Below are positions 9,131 to 18,216 of a stretch of DNA of 64,000 bases, piece after piece. Under the pieces are notes generated by a model that did no database searches, was not told where the DNA came from, and saw nothing but the letters and a program-made list of their open reading frames with translations. A program made the position numbers and the translations under genes. The DNA comes from an uncultured Victivallales bacterium. GTDB lineage: Bacteria; Verrucomicrobiota; Lentisphaeria; Oligosphaerales; JAFGRS01. Location: NCBI GenBank assembly GCA_903837355.1, contig CAILUI010000303.1, positions 1 to 64,000 of the forward strand. Direction: 5' to 3'. How positions within the stretch are numbered: the first letter of the stretch is position 1; the number at the start of each line of letters is the position of its first letter.

Positions 9131-9429
9131 GGGCCGCCCTGAGCGGGGCCTTGTGCCCAGCCAGCGGGGCCCCTCGCCCTGATTCCGGTAGCGCCTCCCG
9201 ACCCCTCCCCGCGGCGCGGTGCGCGCCATTGAAACGGGCACCCGGCTCGCTATGTTTCAGACTGTCGGAACGCGGCGCCAGACGTGCTGCAGCGCCCGTG
9301 CTTCCGTCGGCGCTGACGGTGCTCCGACACGTGCGTCCAGAGTCTGCTATGGATGGACAGACTGCATAATGCACGGGGCGGAGCTTGTGTTGAAATCGGT
9401 TTACGGTGGCCTGCCCAGCCAGGGTAAGC
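9131..9429. other. Non-coding gap at the head of the biosynthetic cluster
   Basis: About 300 bases without a convincing gene. It includes a candidate promoter at 9229-9256 and then a leader of about 165 bases before the ligase start. The leader contains a small inverted repeat, AGTCTG (9341-9346) with CAGACT (9358-9363), and an AT-richer patch around 9385-9405. No riboswitch class is recognised. Confidence 0.5.
9229..9256 (+). promoter_or_regulatory. Candidate promoter of the biosynthetic cluster
   Basis: TTGAAA (9229-9234), a 16-base spacer and TATGTT (9251-9256) form the best promoter-like pair in the gap before the first cluster gene. It would give a leader of about 165 bases. The call rests on consensus matching only. 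Confidence 0.4.
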
Positions 9430-10773
9430 ATGACGGCCCTTTTTGACTATGTACCGCGGGTAGCAGCGGACTTCGAGTTCAGCGCGCCGCCGCAGATCCA
9501 GAGTACGCAACTGGCGCTGTTGCGTGAGCACATCGCCTATCTGCGGGCGCATTCGCCGCACTACGCCGCACGCTTCGCCGAGATCGGGCTGGTGCCCGAG
9601 GCGGTGCGCGACGTGGTCGAACTGGCGCAGGTGCCGGTACTGACCAGCAAGCGCGATCTGGAAGTGGCCGGAGAGCGCTTCCGCTGCGTTGCCGAAGAGG
9701 CGATTGCGGACGTCTGCCTGACCTCGGGGACGACGGGCAAACCGGTGGCGCTACTGCAGACGGCGCATGACGTCGGCCGTTTCGCCTACAACGAGGAGAT
9801 CTCGTTTCGGGCGGTGGGGGTGACGGCGCAGGAGCGGGTCACGGTCGCGGCGGCGTTGGACCGCTGTTTCATGGCCGGCTTCGCCTATGCTCTGGGCTTG
9901 AGCCGCATCGGCGCGACGGTTATCCGGGCCGGGTCGAGCAGTGTGGCCATGTTGGCCGGCGTGATCCAGGAGTACCGTCCGACCACCGTGGTCGGTGTGC
10001 CGACCTTCCTGCTGGCCCTGGCGGAACGCCTGCGGGAGACCGGCGTGGCAGCGGACGGTTGCGGCGTCCGCCGCCTGGTCTGCATCGGGGAACCGGTACG
10101 GCGGCGGGATCTGTGCTTGTCGGCGTTGGGCGAGCGTCTGCAGCAGGCCTGGCAGGCGGATGTCTACGGTACCTATGCGACCACCGAGTTGGCGACCGCC
10201 CTGGCAGATTGTGCGCACGGCTGCGGCGGGCATCTGCATCCGGATCTGATGGTCCTCGAAATCCTTGATGACGCGGGACGCCCAGTGCCGGCCGGGAGCC
10301 CCGGTGAGGTCGTGGCCACGCCGCTGCAGGTGACCGGGATGCCGCTGTTCCGCTTCCGTACCGGCGACGTGGCCCAACTGCACGCCGAGCGCTGCGCCTG
10401 CGGGCGTTACTCGCCGCGACTGGGGCCGATTCTGGGTCGTAAGAACGAGATGCTGAAGTTCCGCGGCACCACGGTCTTTCCGCCGGCGATCTTCAGTGCC
10501 ATTCAGGCCCTGCCCTACGTGCAGGACTACTACATCGAGGTCCGTGCGGGCTTTGACCTGAGCGACCAGATCCGGGTGGTGGTCGGCCTGCCGGACGGCT
10601 GCGACGTGAAGGCTGAGCGCATCGCCGACGAGATTCGCGCCCAGGTGCGCGTCAAACCCGAGGTCGTCTGCCAGAGCCTGGCGGAGGTGCGGGCGCGCAC
10701 CCTGCAACCCGATAAGCGTAAGGCAGTGCGCTTCTTCGACCTGCGGCAGCGCACCGGTGAAGTGCCGGGGTGA
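9430..10773 (+). CDS. Adenylate-forming acyl/aryl ligase (AMP-ligase)
   Basis: A 447-residue ANL-superfamily enzyme related to phenylacetate-CoA ligases. The P-loop motif is CLTSGTTGKP near residue 98, the A5-like region has YGTYATTELA, and the C-terminal lobe carries GRKNEMLKFRGTTVFPP with the hinge and lysine region. It should activate an aryl or acyl acid with ATP for transfer to CoA or ACP. Next to the ammonia-lyase, a cinnamate- or coumarate-type starter is the natural substrate (inference). The ATG at 9430 has AGGG five bases upstream. It is the first gene of the cluster. Confidence 0.85.
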   Translation: MTALFDYVPRVAADFEFSAPPQIQSTQLALLREHIAYLRAHSPHYAARFAEIGLVPEAVRDVVELAQVPVLTSKRDLEVAGERFRCVAEEAIADVCLTSGTTGKPVALLQTAHDVGRFAYNEEISFRAVGVTAQERVTVAAALDRCFMAGFAYALGLSRIGATVIRAGSSSVAMLAGVIQEYRPTTVVGVPTFLLALAERLRETGVAADGCGVRRLVCIGEPVRRRDLCLSALGERLQQAWQADVYGTYATTELATALADCAHGCGGHLHPDLMVLEILDDAGRPVPAGSPGEVVATPLQVTGMPLFRFRTGDVAQLHAERCACGRYSPRLGPILGRKNEMLKFRGTTVFPPAIFSAIQALPYVQDYYIEVRAGFDLSDQIRVVVGLPDGCDVKAERIADEIRAQVRVKPEVVCQSLAEVRARTLQPDKRKAVRFFDLRQRTGEVPG

Positions 10774-10797
10774 GGGCGGTGGACGCTGGGAGCAACG

Positions 10798-12384
10798 ATG
10801 AATGAACCCGTGACCATCACGTTGGACGGCAACCGCCTGCAGGTGGCGGAGATCGTGGCGATCGGCCGGGGGACCCGGCAGGTTGCCCTGGGCGCGACGG
10901 CGTTACAGCGCTGCCGCCGCAGCCGTCGACTGCTGGAGAAGCAGTTGGCGGCGGGACATGTCGTCTACGGGGTGAATACGTCCTTCGGGCCGATGTGCAA
11001 TAAGGTCATCAACCAGGAGCAACTGGCGCTGCTGCAGGAGAATCTGCTGCGCAGTCACGCTGCGGGCCTGGGTGAGGCGTTGCCGCCGGAGATCGCCTTG
11101 GGCATCCTGGCGGTGCGGCTCAACACGCTGGTCAAGGGCTACAGCGGCGTCCGGGTAGAGCTCCTCGACTTCCTCAAGGAACTGATCAACCGGGGCATCG
11201 CCCCGCGCATCCCGGAGTGTGGCAGCGTGGGGGCGTCGGGCGACCTGGTGCACCTGGCGCACATGGCTCTGCCGATCCTGGGCGAGGGGCAGGTCTACTA
11301 CCGCGGGCAGTGGGGCCCCGCGGCCGCGGCGCTGGCGGCAGAAGGGCTGGCACCGCTGCGTCTGACCAGTAAGGAAGGCCTGGCGCTGATCAACGGCACC
11401 TCGGCGATGACCACGATCGGCGCCTTCGCCCTCGCCGGCGCGCAACGCCTGCTCAACCTCAGTTGCGTGACCGCGGCCATGGCGCTGGAGATCTTCGGCG
11501 GGCTGGACGATGCCTTCGACGCGGACTTGCACCGGTTGAAGCCGCACCCCGGGCAGGCCGAGGTGGCCCGGATTGTCCGGCAGCTCTACCATGGCTCGCG
11601 CAACATCACCGAGCGCGACGGTACCCATGGGCGCATCCGGGCGCAGGCTCGTGGCGGGGCGGTCTTCGAGACCACCGTCAGCGTGCAGGACGTCTACTCG
11701 ATGCGCTGTACGCCCCAGATCCTGGCGCCGGTCTATGAGACGGTGCAGGCCGTACGGCGGACGCTCGGCGTCGAGGCCAATTCCTCCAACGACAACCCAC
11801 TGGTCATCCCCGAGAAGGGCAAGATTCTGCATGGCGGCAACTTCCACGGTCAGAGCGTGGGTTTCGCCATGGACAGCCTGGCGATGGCCATGGCGACGCT
11901 GTGCACGCTGTCCGAGCGGCGTCTGAACAAGCTGCTCGATCCGAAACTCAATGACGGACTGCCGGAGCAACTGATCGCGGGCACCCCTGGGCTAAGCCTG
12001 GGGTTCATGGGGGCGCAGTACGTGGCGACCTCCACCACGGCGGAAAACCGGCACCTGGCCAACCCGGTCAGCACGCTCTCGATCTCCTGCAATGCCTCCA
12101 ATCAGGACGTCGTCAGCATGGGGACCGTGGCCGCGCGCAAGGCACTGCGGGCGGTGTCGAACGCCGCCCATGTGCTCACGGTGGAGCTGCTGGCGCAGAT
12201 GCAGGCTCTGTCGTTCCGCCACGCCGAGGGGCTCGGCCGAGGCACTCAGCGCATCCACCAGGAGCTCAGTCGGCACTTCCGGGTCTACGACAACACGCGG
12301 GTCTTCCACGATGACCTCACGCAGTTCCGCGCGTTGCTGTTCGAGACCGATCTGTTCGATGATCTCAGCGTCTTTGTCGACTGA
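10798..12384 (+). CDS. HAL/PAL/TAL-family aromatic amino acid ammonia-lyase
   Basis: A 528-residue MIO enzyme. The cofactor-forming Ala146-Ser147-Gly148 is in GSVGASGDL, the catalytic tyrosine is Tyr57 in VYGVNTSFGP, and NASNQDVVSMG lies near the C-terminus. It eliminates ammonia from His, Tyr or Phe. The selectivity pair is Ser86-His87 (LLRSHAAG). This pair is typical of histidine lyases, but as remembered it also occurs in the flexirubin-cluster tyrosine ammonia-lyase of Flavobacterium johnsoniae, whose GVGASGDLVQL and EGLALINGTS segments this protein also resembles. A coumarate starter for an aryl polyene is therefore the favoured role. Confidence 0.9.
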   Translation: MNEPVTITLDGNRLQVAEIVAIGRGTRQVALGATALQRCRRSRRLLEKQLAAGHVVYGVNTSFGPMCNKVINQEQLALLQENLLRSHAAGLGEALPPEIALGILAVRLNTLVKGYSGVRVELLDFLKELINRGIAPRIPECGSVGASGDLVHLAHMALPILGEGQVYYRGQWGPAAAALAAEGLAPLRLTSKEGLALINGTSAMTTIGAFALAGAQRLLNLSCVTAAMALEIFGGLDDAFDADLHRLKPHPGQAEVARIVRQLYHGSRNITERDGTHGRIRAQARGGAVFETTVSVQDVYSMRCTPQILAPVYETVQAVRRTLGVEANSSNDNPLVIPEKGKILHGGNFHGQSVGFAMDSLAMAMATLCTLSERRLNKLLDPKLNDGLPEQLIAGTPGLSLGFMGAQYVATSTTAENRHLANPVSTLSISCNASNQDVVSMGTVAARKALRAVSNAAHVLTVELLAQMQALSFRHAEGLGRGTQRIHQELSRHFRVYDNTRVFHDDLTQFRALLFETDLFDDLSVFVD

Positions 12385-12413
12385 ATGGGCAAGATGAACC
12401 CGGGACCGGGCGG

Positions 12414-13217
12414 ATGACCCAGATGGATCCTGTGACCCCAATGCGCCCGCGCTTGGACCGCCTGCAGGCGGGACTACGAACCCGGAACCGTCGGCATGGC
12501 GGATGCCCGGTTCGTAGTTCCGCGTTCACGCGGTCCTCTGTACCCTCCGGTCGCCGGCGCCAGGGGCCACTCGCAGTGACTCTCATGGCGGTGGCACTGT
12601 GCGGGCTGTTTGCCGGCAGCCTGACACGGGCCGCGGAGGGCACGCCGCCCACCGCCCTCTCGGCCAGCGAGGCGGCAGCGCTGCGCGAGATCCGCACGGC
12701 GGCGGCCGCGGTGCGCACGGTCTGTTGCGAGTTCACCGAGGTCAAGACCATGGCCTTGCTGAGCAAGCCGGTGGTCTCGACAGGTCGGCTCTTCTTTGCC
12801 CGGCCGGCCTGCCTGCGCTGGGAAGTGCTGGAGCCGGTGGCATCGGGCTTTGCGACGGACGGCACGCAGGTGAGCCGCTGGCACCAGCGCACGGGCAAGG
12901 CCGAGCGGGTACAGAACGAGAGCCTCCCGATCCTGCAGGAAGTCTGTGCCAACATCATGACGTGGATCACGGCGGACCTGGACGCCATCCGTCGGCAGTA
13001 TGAGGTGCGCATCCTGGCCACAACCCCCGTCACCCTCGAACTGCACCCCCTGCGGCCGGAGACCCAGGCGTTCATCACGATGGTCACGGTGCGCTTTGCA
13101 CAGGGCGGAACGCAGGTGGAGGCGGTGACGCTGCTGGAGGCCGGTGGCGACACGACGGAACTCAGCTTCAGCAAGGTCGAGCTCAACCGGGATCTGGACG
13201 CCGCCCTCTTCCGCTGA
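12414..13217 (+). CDS. LolA-like outer-membrane lipoprotein carrier
   Basis: The frame is 267 residues, but only the part from about residue 55 looks like protein: an arginine-rich n-region, a hydrophobic helix (VTLMAVALCGLFAGSLTRA) and a signal-peptidase-like end, then a LolA-like domain (VRTVCCEFTEVKTMALLSKP, then SGRLFF-type strands). GTG 12576 or ATG 12585 are alternative starts, because the first 100 bases are occupied by a REP-like palindrome. Periplasmic LolA-like proteins are standard in aryl polyene clusters, next to the MMPL exporter, and are thought to carry the lipidic product. True start uncertain. Confidence 0.75.
   Translation: MTQMDPVTPMRPRLDRLQAGLRTRNRRHGGCPVRSSAFTRSSVPSGRRRQGPLAVTLMAVALCGLFAGSLTRAAEGTPPTALSASEAAALREIRTAAAAVRTVCCEFTEVKTMALLSKPVVSTGRLFFARPACLRWEVLEPVASGFATDGTQVSRWHQRTGKAERVQNESLPILQEVCANIMTWITADLDAIRRQYEVRILATTPVTLELHPLRPETQAFITMVTVRFAQGGTQVEAVTLLEAGGDTTELSFSKVELNRDLDAALFR
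12459..12521. repeat. REP-like palindrome
   Basis: A perfect CCGCCTGCAGGCGG palindrome at 12459-12472 runs into GGGACTACGAACC (12470-12482), which pairs with GGTTCGTAGTTCC (12509-12521) at 12 of 13 positions. It resembles a repetitive extragenic palindrome inserted between the ammonia-lyase and the LolA-like gene, overlapping the N-terminal extension of the latter. Confidence 0.6.
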
Positions 13218-13291
13218 GGCGCGGGGTCCGCCCCGTACCGCCGCGGTCGGCGCGACGGCAGCGCCCCCCCTCTAGCCAGCGTAGGTTCACC

Positions 13292-15628
13292 TTGGTTGCA
13301 CGCTACCGCCGTCTGCTGATCGTCCTGGGACTGGCGGGACTGGCCGGCGTCGCGATGCTGCGCCTGTCGACGCTGCGCTTCAGCGAGGATGTCCGGCTGA
13401 TGATCCCGGATGATCCCGAGCTGCAGCAGCAGTTCGAGCTCCTGCGCTCCTCACCCTTCAGCCGGCGGATCCTGATCAGCCTGCATGCCGAGGACGAGGC
13501 GCTGCCTGTCGAGCGTTTGACCGAGGCGGCGGACAGGCTTTGCGGCAAGCTGCAGTCAGCGCCCTTCCGCGATGCCCGTTGCGGACCGCCCGCCGGCGAC
13601 CCGGCGGCGCCGATGCGCCTGCTGCTGGAGCACCTGCCGAGTTACTTCAGTGCGGACATGGCCACGGCGGTGACGGCGCGCAGCTCGGACGCCGCGCTGC
13701 GCCTGCGCGTCGAGGACTGGTATCAACGCCTGTTGTCGCCGGAAGGCTGGGGCATCAAGGAACGCCTGCGCCGGGACCCCTTCGATCTGGCCGGACTGCT
13801 CCTGACGCAGTGGCGCTCGCTGCAGGTGGTGCCGAACCTGCGCCTGAACGCAGGGCACTTCGTGACCCCTGACGGGCGGGCGGCCCTGGTGATGGTGGCC
13901 AGCGACGTCTCGCTGACCGACAGCGGCGGCAGTCGGGTGCTGCTGGCCAAGCTGCGCACGGCGCTGGCCGAGGCGGTGCCGGCCGGCATCCGGGCGCGGG
14001 TGGTCTGCGGACAACGCTACGCCGTCGCCAACGCCGACACCATCCGCCGCGATCTGCGCGTGGTTTTCGGGGCGGCCCTGCTGGGGAATCTGCTGGTTTT
14101 GGCGCTGTTCCTGCGCCTGTGGCAAGCGAGCGTGGTCGTCCTGGTGTTGCCCCAGTTGGCCGTCTGCGTGGCGGCCGCGGCGCTGTCGTACTTCCGGGCT
14201 GACCTGTCGCTGCTCACTCTGGGTTTCGGCGCCGTCCTGCTCGGCATTTGCGATGACAGCGGCATCCACATCTACTACGCCCTGGTCGGCACCCCCGCGG
14301 CCCAGCGCCGGGAGCGTCTGCGGGAGCTGGTGCGGCCGATCATCTTCTGCGCCCTGACGACGCTGGCGGCCTTTGCGCTGCTGCTGCTTTCCCCGATGCC
14401 CGGGCAACGGGAGCTGGCCATTCTGGCCATTCTCGGGATTGTGCTCTCCACCGCGCTGTCCTTTGTCGTGCTGCCGCTGATCATCCCGACCGGCAGCGCG
14501 GGCACGGCCAGCGCTCGCCAGGGCTGGCTCATAGCGGAGTGGCGTCTGCCGCGGCGCCTGGTGCTCGGCACCTGGGCCGCCGTCATGGTGCTGGGAGTCG
14601 GCTTTGCCTGCCGAGTGAAGGTCGATGGCGAGCTGCGCCACCTGGGAGTCGAACCGGCGGCGGCCAGGGAGGATGAACTCGCGGTCCAGAAGACCTGGGG
14701 CCAGATGGGCACCCGCGCCCTGGTGGCCTGCGAGGGCGAGGATCTGGAGACGGCACTGCAGCGTAACGAGGAGTTCTTCGCCAAAGCCGCCGGTGTCTAC
14801 CAACCGGGGGAACTGGTCAGCCTGGCGCCGCTGCTGCCGTCACAGGCGGCCCAGCAGCGAAACCAGGAGCGCTGGCAGCGTTTCTGGTCAGCACCGCCGC
14901 AGGTTCAGCACCTCGAGCGGCTGGGTCGCGAAGCGCAGCAGGTCGGCTTTGCGGAGGCGGTGTTTGCGCCGTTCCAAGCGAGTCTGACCGCCCCGCCCGT
15001 CGCGGTCACTCCGGAGGGGCTCCGGCGGGCCGGCCTGGGTGACCTGCTCGACATGCTGATCACCCTCCAGCCCGGGCGGGTACGCATCACCAGCCTGGTA
15101 CCCGACGACGAGCGCCTGGCGACGCTGGCTCTGCCGGTTGGCACCAGCCGTGCCTCAGGCCAGCGCTTCGCCAAGGAACTGACCGCGACCATCATGCGTT
15201 CTTTTCTGGGGTTCCTCGGCTTGGCCGTCGTGCTGACGCTGGCGCTGTTAGCCTGGCTCTTCCACTCGCCCCTGAAAGTGGCCGCGGCGGCCTTACCCTT
15301 CGTCACCGGCATCGTCGTCATGCTCGGCACCATGGGGCTGTTCCAGTTGCCGCTGAACCTTTTCAACGCGCTGGCGGCGGTGCTCGTGATCGGCCTGACG
15401 GTAGACTTCGGGATCTTCATGGCGTCGCCCGTCTCGGAACAGAATGGCGACCAGGTGCGGACGGCCGTCGCGGTCTGCGCGCTGACCACCCTCACGGGTT
15501 TCGGGGCGCTGGTGCTGGCGCGGCACCCGGCGCTGCACGCGATCGGGCAGACGGTGCTGCTCGGTATCGGCTCGGGGGTGGTGGCGGCGGTCTTCGTGAT
15601 CCCGGCGCTGCTGCGGAGGCACAGGTGA
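13292..15628 (+). CDS. MMPL/RND-family exporter
   Basis: A 778-residue membrane protein with the RND/MMPL plan: an N-terminal helix (residues ~8-25), a periplasmic loop, five helices around residues 250-400, a second helix near 430, a second loop, and five more helices from ~630 to 770. The TM4-like segment has LGFGAVLLGICDDSGIHIYYAL, with acidic residues for proton relay, and its partner is GLTVDFGIFMAS. It should export the finished lipid-like product across the inner membrane with the LolA-like protein encoded before it and the DUF3261 lipoprotein after it. The TTG start at 13292 is the only plausible one near the frame's beginning. Confidence 0.85.
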   Translation: MVARYRRLLIVLGLAGLAGVAMLRLSTLRFSEDVRLMIPDDPELQQQFELLRSSPFSRRILISLHAEDEALPVERLTEAADRLCGKLQSAPFRDARCGPPAGDPAAPMRLLLEHLPSYFSADMATAVTARSSDAALRLRVEDWYQRLLSPEGWGIKERLRRDPFDLAGLLLTQWRSLQVVPNLRLNAGHFVTPDGRAALVMVASDVSLTDSGGSRVLLAKLRTALAEAVPAGIRARVVCGQRYAVANADTIRRDLRVVFGAALLGNLLVLALFLRLWQASVVVLVLPQLAVCVAAAALSYFRADLSLLTLGFGAVLLGICDDSGIHIYYALVGTPAAQRRERLRELVRPIIFCALTTLAAFALLLLSPMPGQRELAILAILGIVLSTALSFVVLPLIIPTGSAGTASARQGWLIAEWRLPRRLVLGTWAAVMVLGVGFACRVKVDGELRHLGVEPAAAREDELAVQKTWGQMGTRALVACEGEDLETALQRNEEFFAKAAGVYQPGELVSLAPLLPSQAAQQRNQERWQRFWSAPPQVQHLERLGREAQQVGFAEAVFAPFQASLTAPPVAVTPEGLRRAGLGDLLDMLITLQPGRVRITSLVPDDERLATLALPVGTSRASGQRFAKELTATIMRSFLGFLGLAVVLTLALLAWLFHSPLKVAAAALPFVTGIVVMLGTMGLFQLPLNLFNALAAVLVIGLTVDFGIFMASPVSEQNGDQVRTAVAVCALTTLTGFGALVLARHPALHAIGQTVLLGIGSGVVAAVFVIPALLRRHR

Positions 15629-16296
15629 GCAAGCGGACCCACAGCGTGGCTCTGGGGTTGCTGTCCGTCCTTGTCGGCGCAGGGTGTGCCCAGCGTTTCG
15701 GCCGCGACTCGCGGCTGCGGCTGGTCGAACGGGCACCGGCCGAACTGAGCGCGGCCACGGCCCCATTCCGTGGCCAGGCCATACGCTTGCGGCAGAGCGT
15801 GATCCTCTCCGTCCAGGGCCGGGAGCAACTGCTCAGCGGGCTCCTGGTGCTGGACCCGGAGGCGGGCACGGCGCAGTTACTGGCCAGCCAGGACCTCGGA
15901 CCGGTGCTGCTGGCGCTGAGCGTCAGCGCCGATGGGCACACGCTGCTGCGGCCGGCCCCGCCGCCGTACGATTCCCCGTTCCTGGCGGCGGGGGTGGCCG
16001 CCAGTGTTCGCCGCATGTTCCTGGCCGGACCGCTACCTCTGGAGACGACCTTCCGGCGGGGGTGGCGCGTCTACCAGGGCTGGTCTGGCGTCGGACCGGC
16101 GGCCCAACGTTACCGGCTCGACCGTGAGCCCTTGGTTCTGCTGGAGGTGGCTGGCCAGAGCGCCAAGGGCCCCTGGCGGGTGACCTACGGCAGCTACCGG
16201 CAGACCCCGGTCGGGTTACTGCCCATGGCTCTGGTCTACGAGGAGCCGGCGAACCGGCTGCGGGTCACGGTGTGGAACGAGTCGGTGGAACGGTAG
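15625..16296 (+). CDS. DUF3261-type outer-membrane lipoprotein
   Basis: A 223-residue lipoprotein: a short basic n-region, a hydrophobic core and the lipobox VGAGC, putting the lipidated cysteine near residue 16-17. The rest is beta-rich, with LSVQGREQLLSGLLVLDPE as in DUF3261 proteins found beside the MMPL exporter of aryl polyene clusters. The GTG at 15625 overlaps the exporter stop by four bases. It probably receives or anchors the product at the outer membrane together with the LolA-like carrier. Confidence 0.75.
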   Translation: MSKRTHSVALGLLSVLVGAGCAQRFGRDSRLRLVERAPAELSAATAPFRGQAIRLRQSVILSVQGREQLLSGLLVLDPEAGTAQLLASQDLGPVLLALSVSADGHTLLRPAPPPYDSPFLAAGVAASVRRMFLAGPLPLETTFRRGWRVYQGWSGVGPAAQRYRLDREPLVLLEVAGQSAKGPWRVTYGSYRQTPVGLLPMALVYEEPANRLRVTVWNESVER

Positions 16297-16300
16297 CACG

Positions 16301-17437
16301 ATGAGTGTCCGCGTGGGCATCGTGGCGGCCACGGCGCTGACGGCAGCCGGCGACGGGGGCGCGGCGCTCTGGCAACGGCTTCTGGCTGGCACGAGCGCGA
16401 TTGCGCCCGTCCGGCACTTCCCGACCGCCGGTCTGGCCGCATCCCAGGCGGCCTGCATCGAGGGGCTGGAGGCAGACGCCGAGAGCACTCGCTTCGGCCA
16501 ACTCACCGACGCGCTGATCGAGCGCATCAAGCCCTGGCGCATCCCGCCCTCAGCGCGCCTGATCAGCGCCACCACCAAGGGCGACATCGAGGTCCTCGAA
16601 CGACAGTGCCGTCACCCGGATGACGACTACCGCGAGTCTGGCGGCCAGGCCTGGGCAGACCGCCTCGCAACCCGCCTCGGCCTGGCGACGCCGGCCCTGA
16701 ATGTCACGGCGGCCTGCGCCTCGTCCACCATCGCCGTGGCCATGGCCGCCCAGGACATCGTTGCCGGGCGGCAGCAGGCGGTCCTGGTGTGCTGTGCCGA
16801 CGTGGTCAGCCACTTCGTCTTCACCGGCTTCTGCGCCCTGAAGGCGGTCTCGCCGACACCGGCGCGGCCTTTTGACCGTGACCGCGACGGCCTCAGTCTG
16901 GGGGAAGGCGCCGCGGCTCTGCTCCTGATGTCCGAATCGCAGTGTCGCGCCGAAGGGCGCACGGTGCTGGCCTGGGTCGAGGGCTGGGGGATCGCCAACG
17001 ATGCGCATCACGTGACGGCCCCATCCCGCGATGGCTGCGGGTTGATCGCGGCCTGCCGGACGGCCTTGGCGCAGGCCGGGGTGCTCCCGGACGCGGTGGG
17101 AGCGATCAATGCCCATGGCACAGGCACGGTCTACAATGACCTGATGGAGCTGAAGGCTTTCCAGGCCGTCTTCGCGGACCAACCGGTCCCGCTGTTCTCG
17201 GTCAAGGGCGTGGTCGGCCATACGCTCGGGGCGGCAGGCGGAATCGAGTGCTGCGTCAGCCTTCAGGCGCTGAGCGCCGGGCAGGTCCCGCCGACGGTCG
17301 GCTGTCGGCAGCCGGAAGCGACGGGCGCGGCGTGGGTCTGCCGCGAGACGCGCCCGCTGGCCCTGCCGCGCATCCTCAATACCAACTCAGGCTTCGGCGG
17401 CATCAACGCCGCCGTCCTGCTCAGCCGAGACCCTTGA
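16301..17437 (+). CDS. Beta-ketoacyl synthase (FabF-like, active-site complete)
   Basis: A 378-residue condensing enzyme. Cys139 lies in TAACASST, the first histidine is in NAHGTGTVYND, and Lys plus the second His are in SVKGVVGHTLGAAGG. All residues for decarboxylative Claisen condensation are present. It starts four bases after the DUF3261 gene and its stop overlaps the next start by one base. With the short chain-length-factor protein that follows it forms the likely KS/CLF heterodimer for polyene chain extension, as in aryl polyene loci. Confidence 0.88.
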   Translation: MSVRVGIVAATALTAAGDGGAALWQRLLAGTSAIAPVRHFPTAGLAASQAACIEGLEADAESTRFGQLTDALIERIKPWRIPPSARLISATTKGDIEVLERQCRHPDDDYRESGGQAWADRLATRLGLATPALNVTAACASSTIAVAMAAQDIVAGRQQAVLVCCADVVSHFVFTGFCALKAVSPTPARPFDRDRDGLSLGEGAAALLLMSESQCRAEGRTVLAWVEGWGIANDAHHVTAPSRDGCGLIAACRTALAQAGVLPDAVGAINAHGTGTVYNDLMELKAFQAVFADQPVPLFSVKGVVGHTLGAAGGIECCVSLQALSAGQVPPTVGCRQPEATGAAWVCRETRPLALPRILNTNSGFGGINAAVLLSRDP

Positions 17438-18216
17438 TGATCGAGGCGGTGGTGGCTGGTGCCGGCTGGGTCAGCAGCGGCGGTTTGGGCGGCACACTCC
17501 GTCATTCCGGCTTCGCCCTGCAGGCGGGGCCGCTACCGGAGTTCCGCTGCGGCGATGTACTGCGCCGGCCCTGCCCGCGCTTTGGACGGTTTGACGCCTT
17601 CACCCGCACCGGCGTCGCGGCGGTCTCCCTGGCCTTGGAGGACGCGGGGCTGGCCGCCTGGGAGAGCAAGCGGCCGATCGGGATCGTCGCCGGAACCGTG
17701 CTGGGCTGTCTGGACGTGGACGCCGCCTACTATGCCTCCGCCCTGGATGGAGACGGCTCGACGGCAAGCCCGAACCTCTTCGCCTACACCCTGCCGAACT
17801 GCTTCCTGGGCGAGGCCGCGGCGCAGTTCGGCTTGACGGGACCGGCCTACGTACTGACCCTCGCCCCCAGCGATCCGCTGCGCTGGCTGGCTGTGGCCTG
17901 CGACATGCTCGCCGACGGTGCCGCGCCACTGGTGCTGGCCGGGGTCAACGAGACGGCGACCGCGGGCCGGGCCTCCATAGCTGAAGGCGCGTTCCCCGGC
18001 GCCGCCTTCCTCGTCCTGGCCAGCCCGGAGGCTGCGGCCAGCTTACCACGGCCGTTGGGCCGGCTGCGCTGCGGGCCGGGCCGGACCGAGTTTGGCGGCT
18101 GTGAAATCCGCAGTCTGGCGGCCCTGATCAAAGCCGTCATCGCGGTTGGGCGGACGGTCACCGCTCCGTACCGCCCCGCGTGCCCGCTGGAGGTCGCCTG
18201 GACATCCCTACTATGA
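17437..18216 (+). CDS. Short ketosynthase-like chain length factor
   Basis: A 259-residue KS-like protein (ketoacyl-synt_2 type) that lacks the C-terminal half of a normal KS. Where the active cysteine would lie, the sequence reads TLAPSDPL, with Pro at the Cys position, so it cannot condense. Proteins of this short type are annotated as beta-ketoacyl synthase chain length factors in aryl polyene clusters, so the short length is normal and not decay. It overlaps the KS before it by one base and the radical SAM gene after it by four. Confidence 0.75.
   Translation: MIEAVVAGAGWVSSGGLGGTLRHSGFALQAGPLPEFRCGDVLRRPCPRFGRFDAFTRTGVAAVSLALEDAGLAAWESKRPIGIVAGTVLGCLDVDAAYYASALDGDGSTASPNLFAYTLPNCFLGEAAAQFGLTGPAYVLTLAPSDPLRWLAVACDMLADGAAPLVLAGVNETATAGRASIAEGAFPGAAFLVLASPEAAASLPRPLGRLRCGPGRTEFGGCEIRSLAALIKAVIAVGRTVTAPYRPACPLEVAWTSLL

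Noticed and set aside
17437..18216. KS-like gene as a truncated pseudogene
   Set aside because: Short, cysteine-lacking KS proteins of this length are normal chain length factors in aryl polyene clusters, and the gene is tightly coupled to its neighbours.
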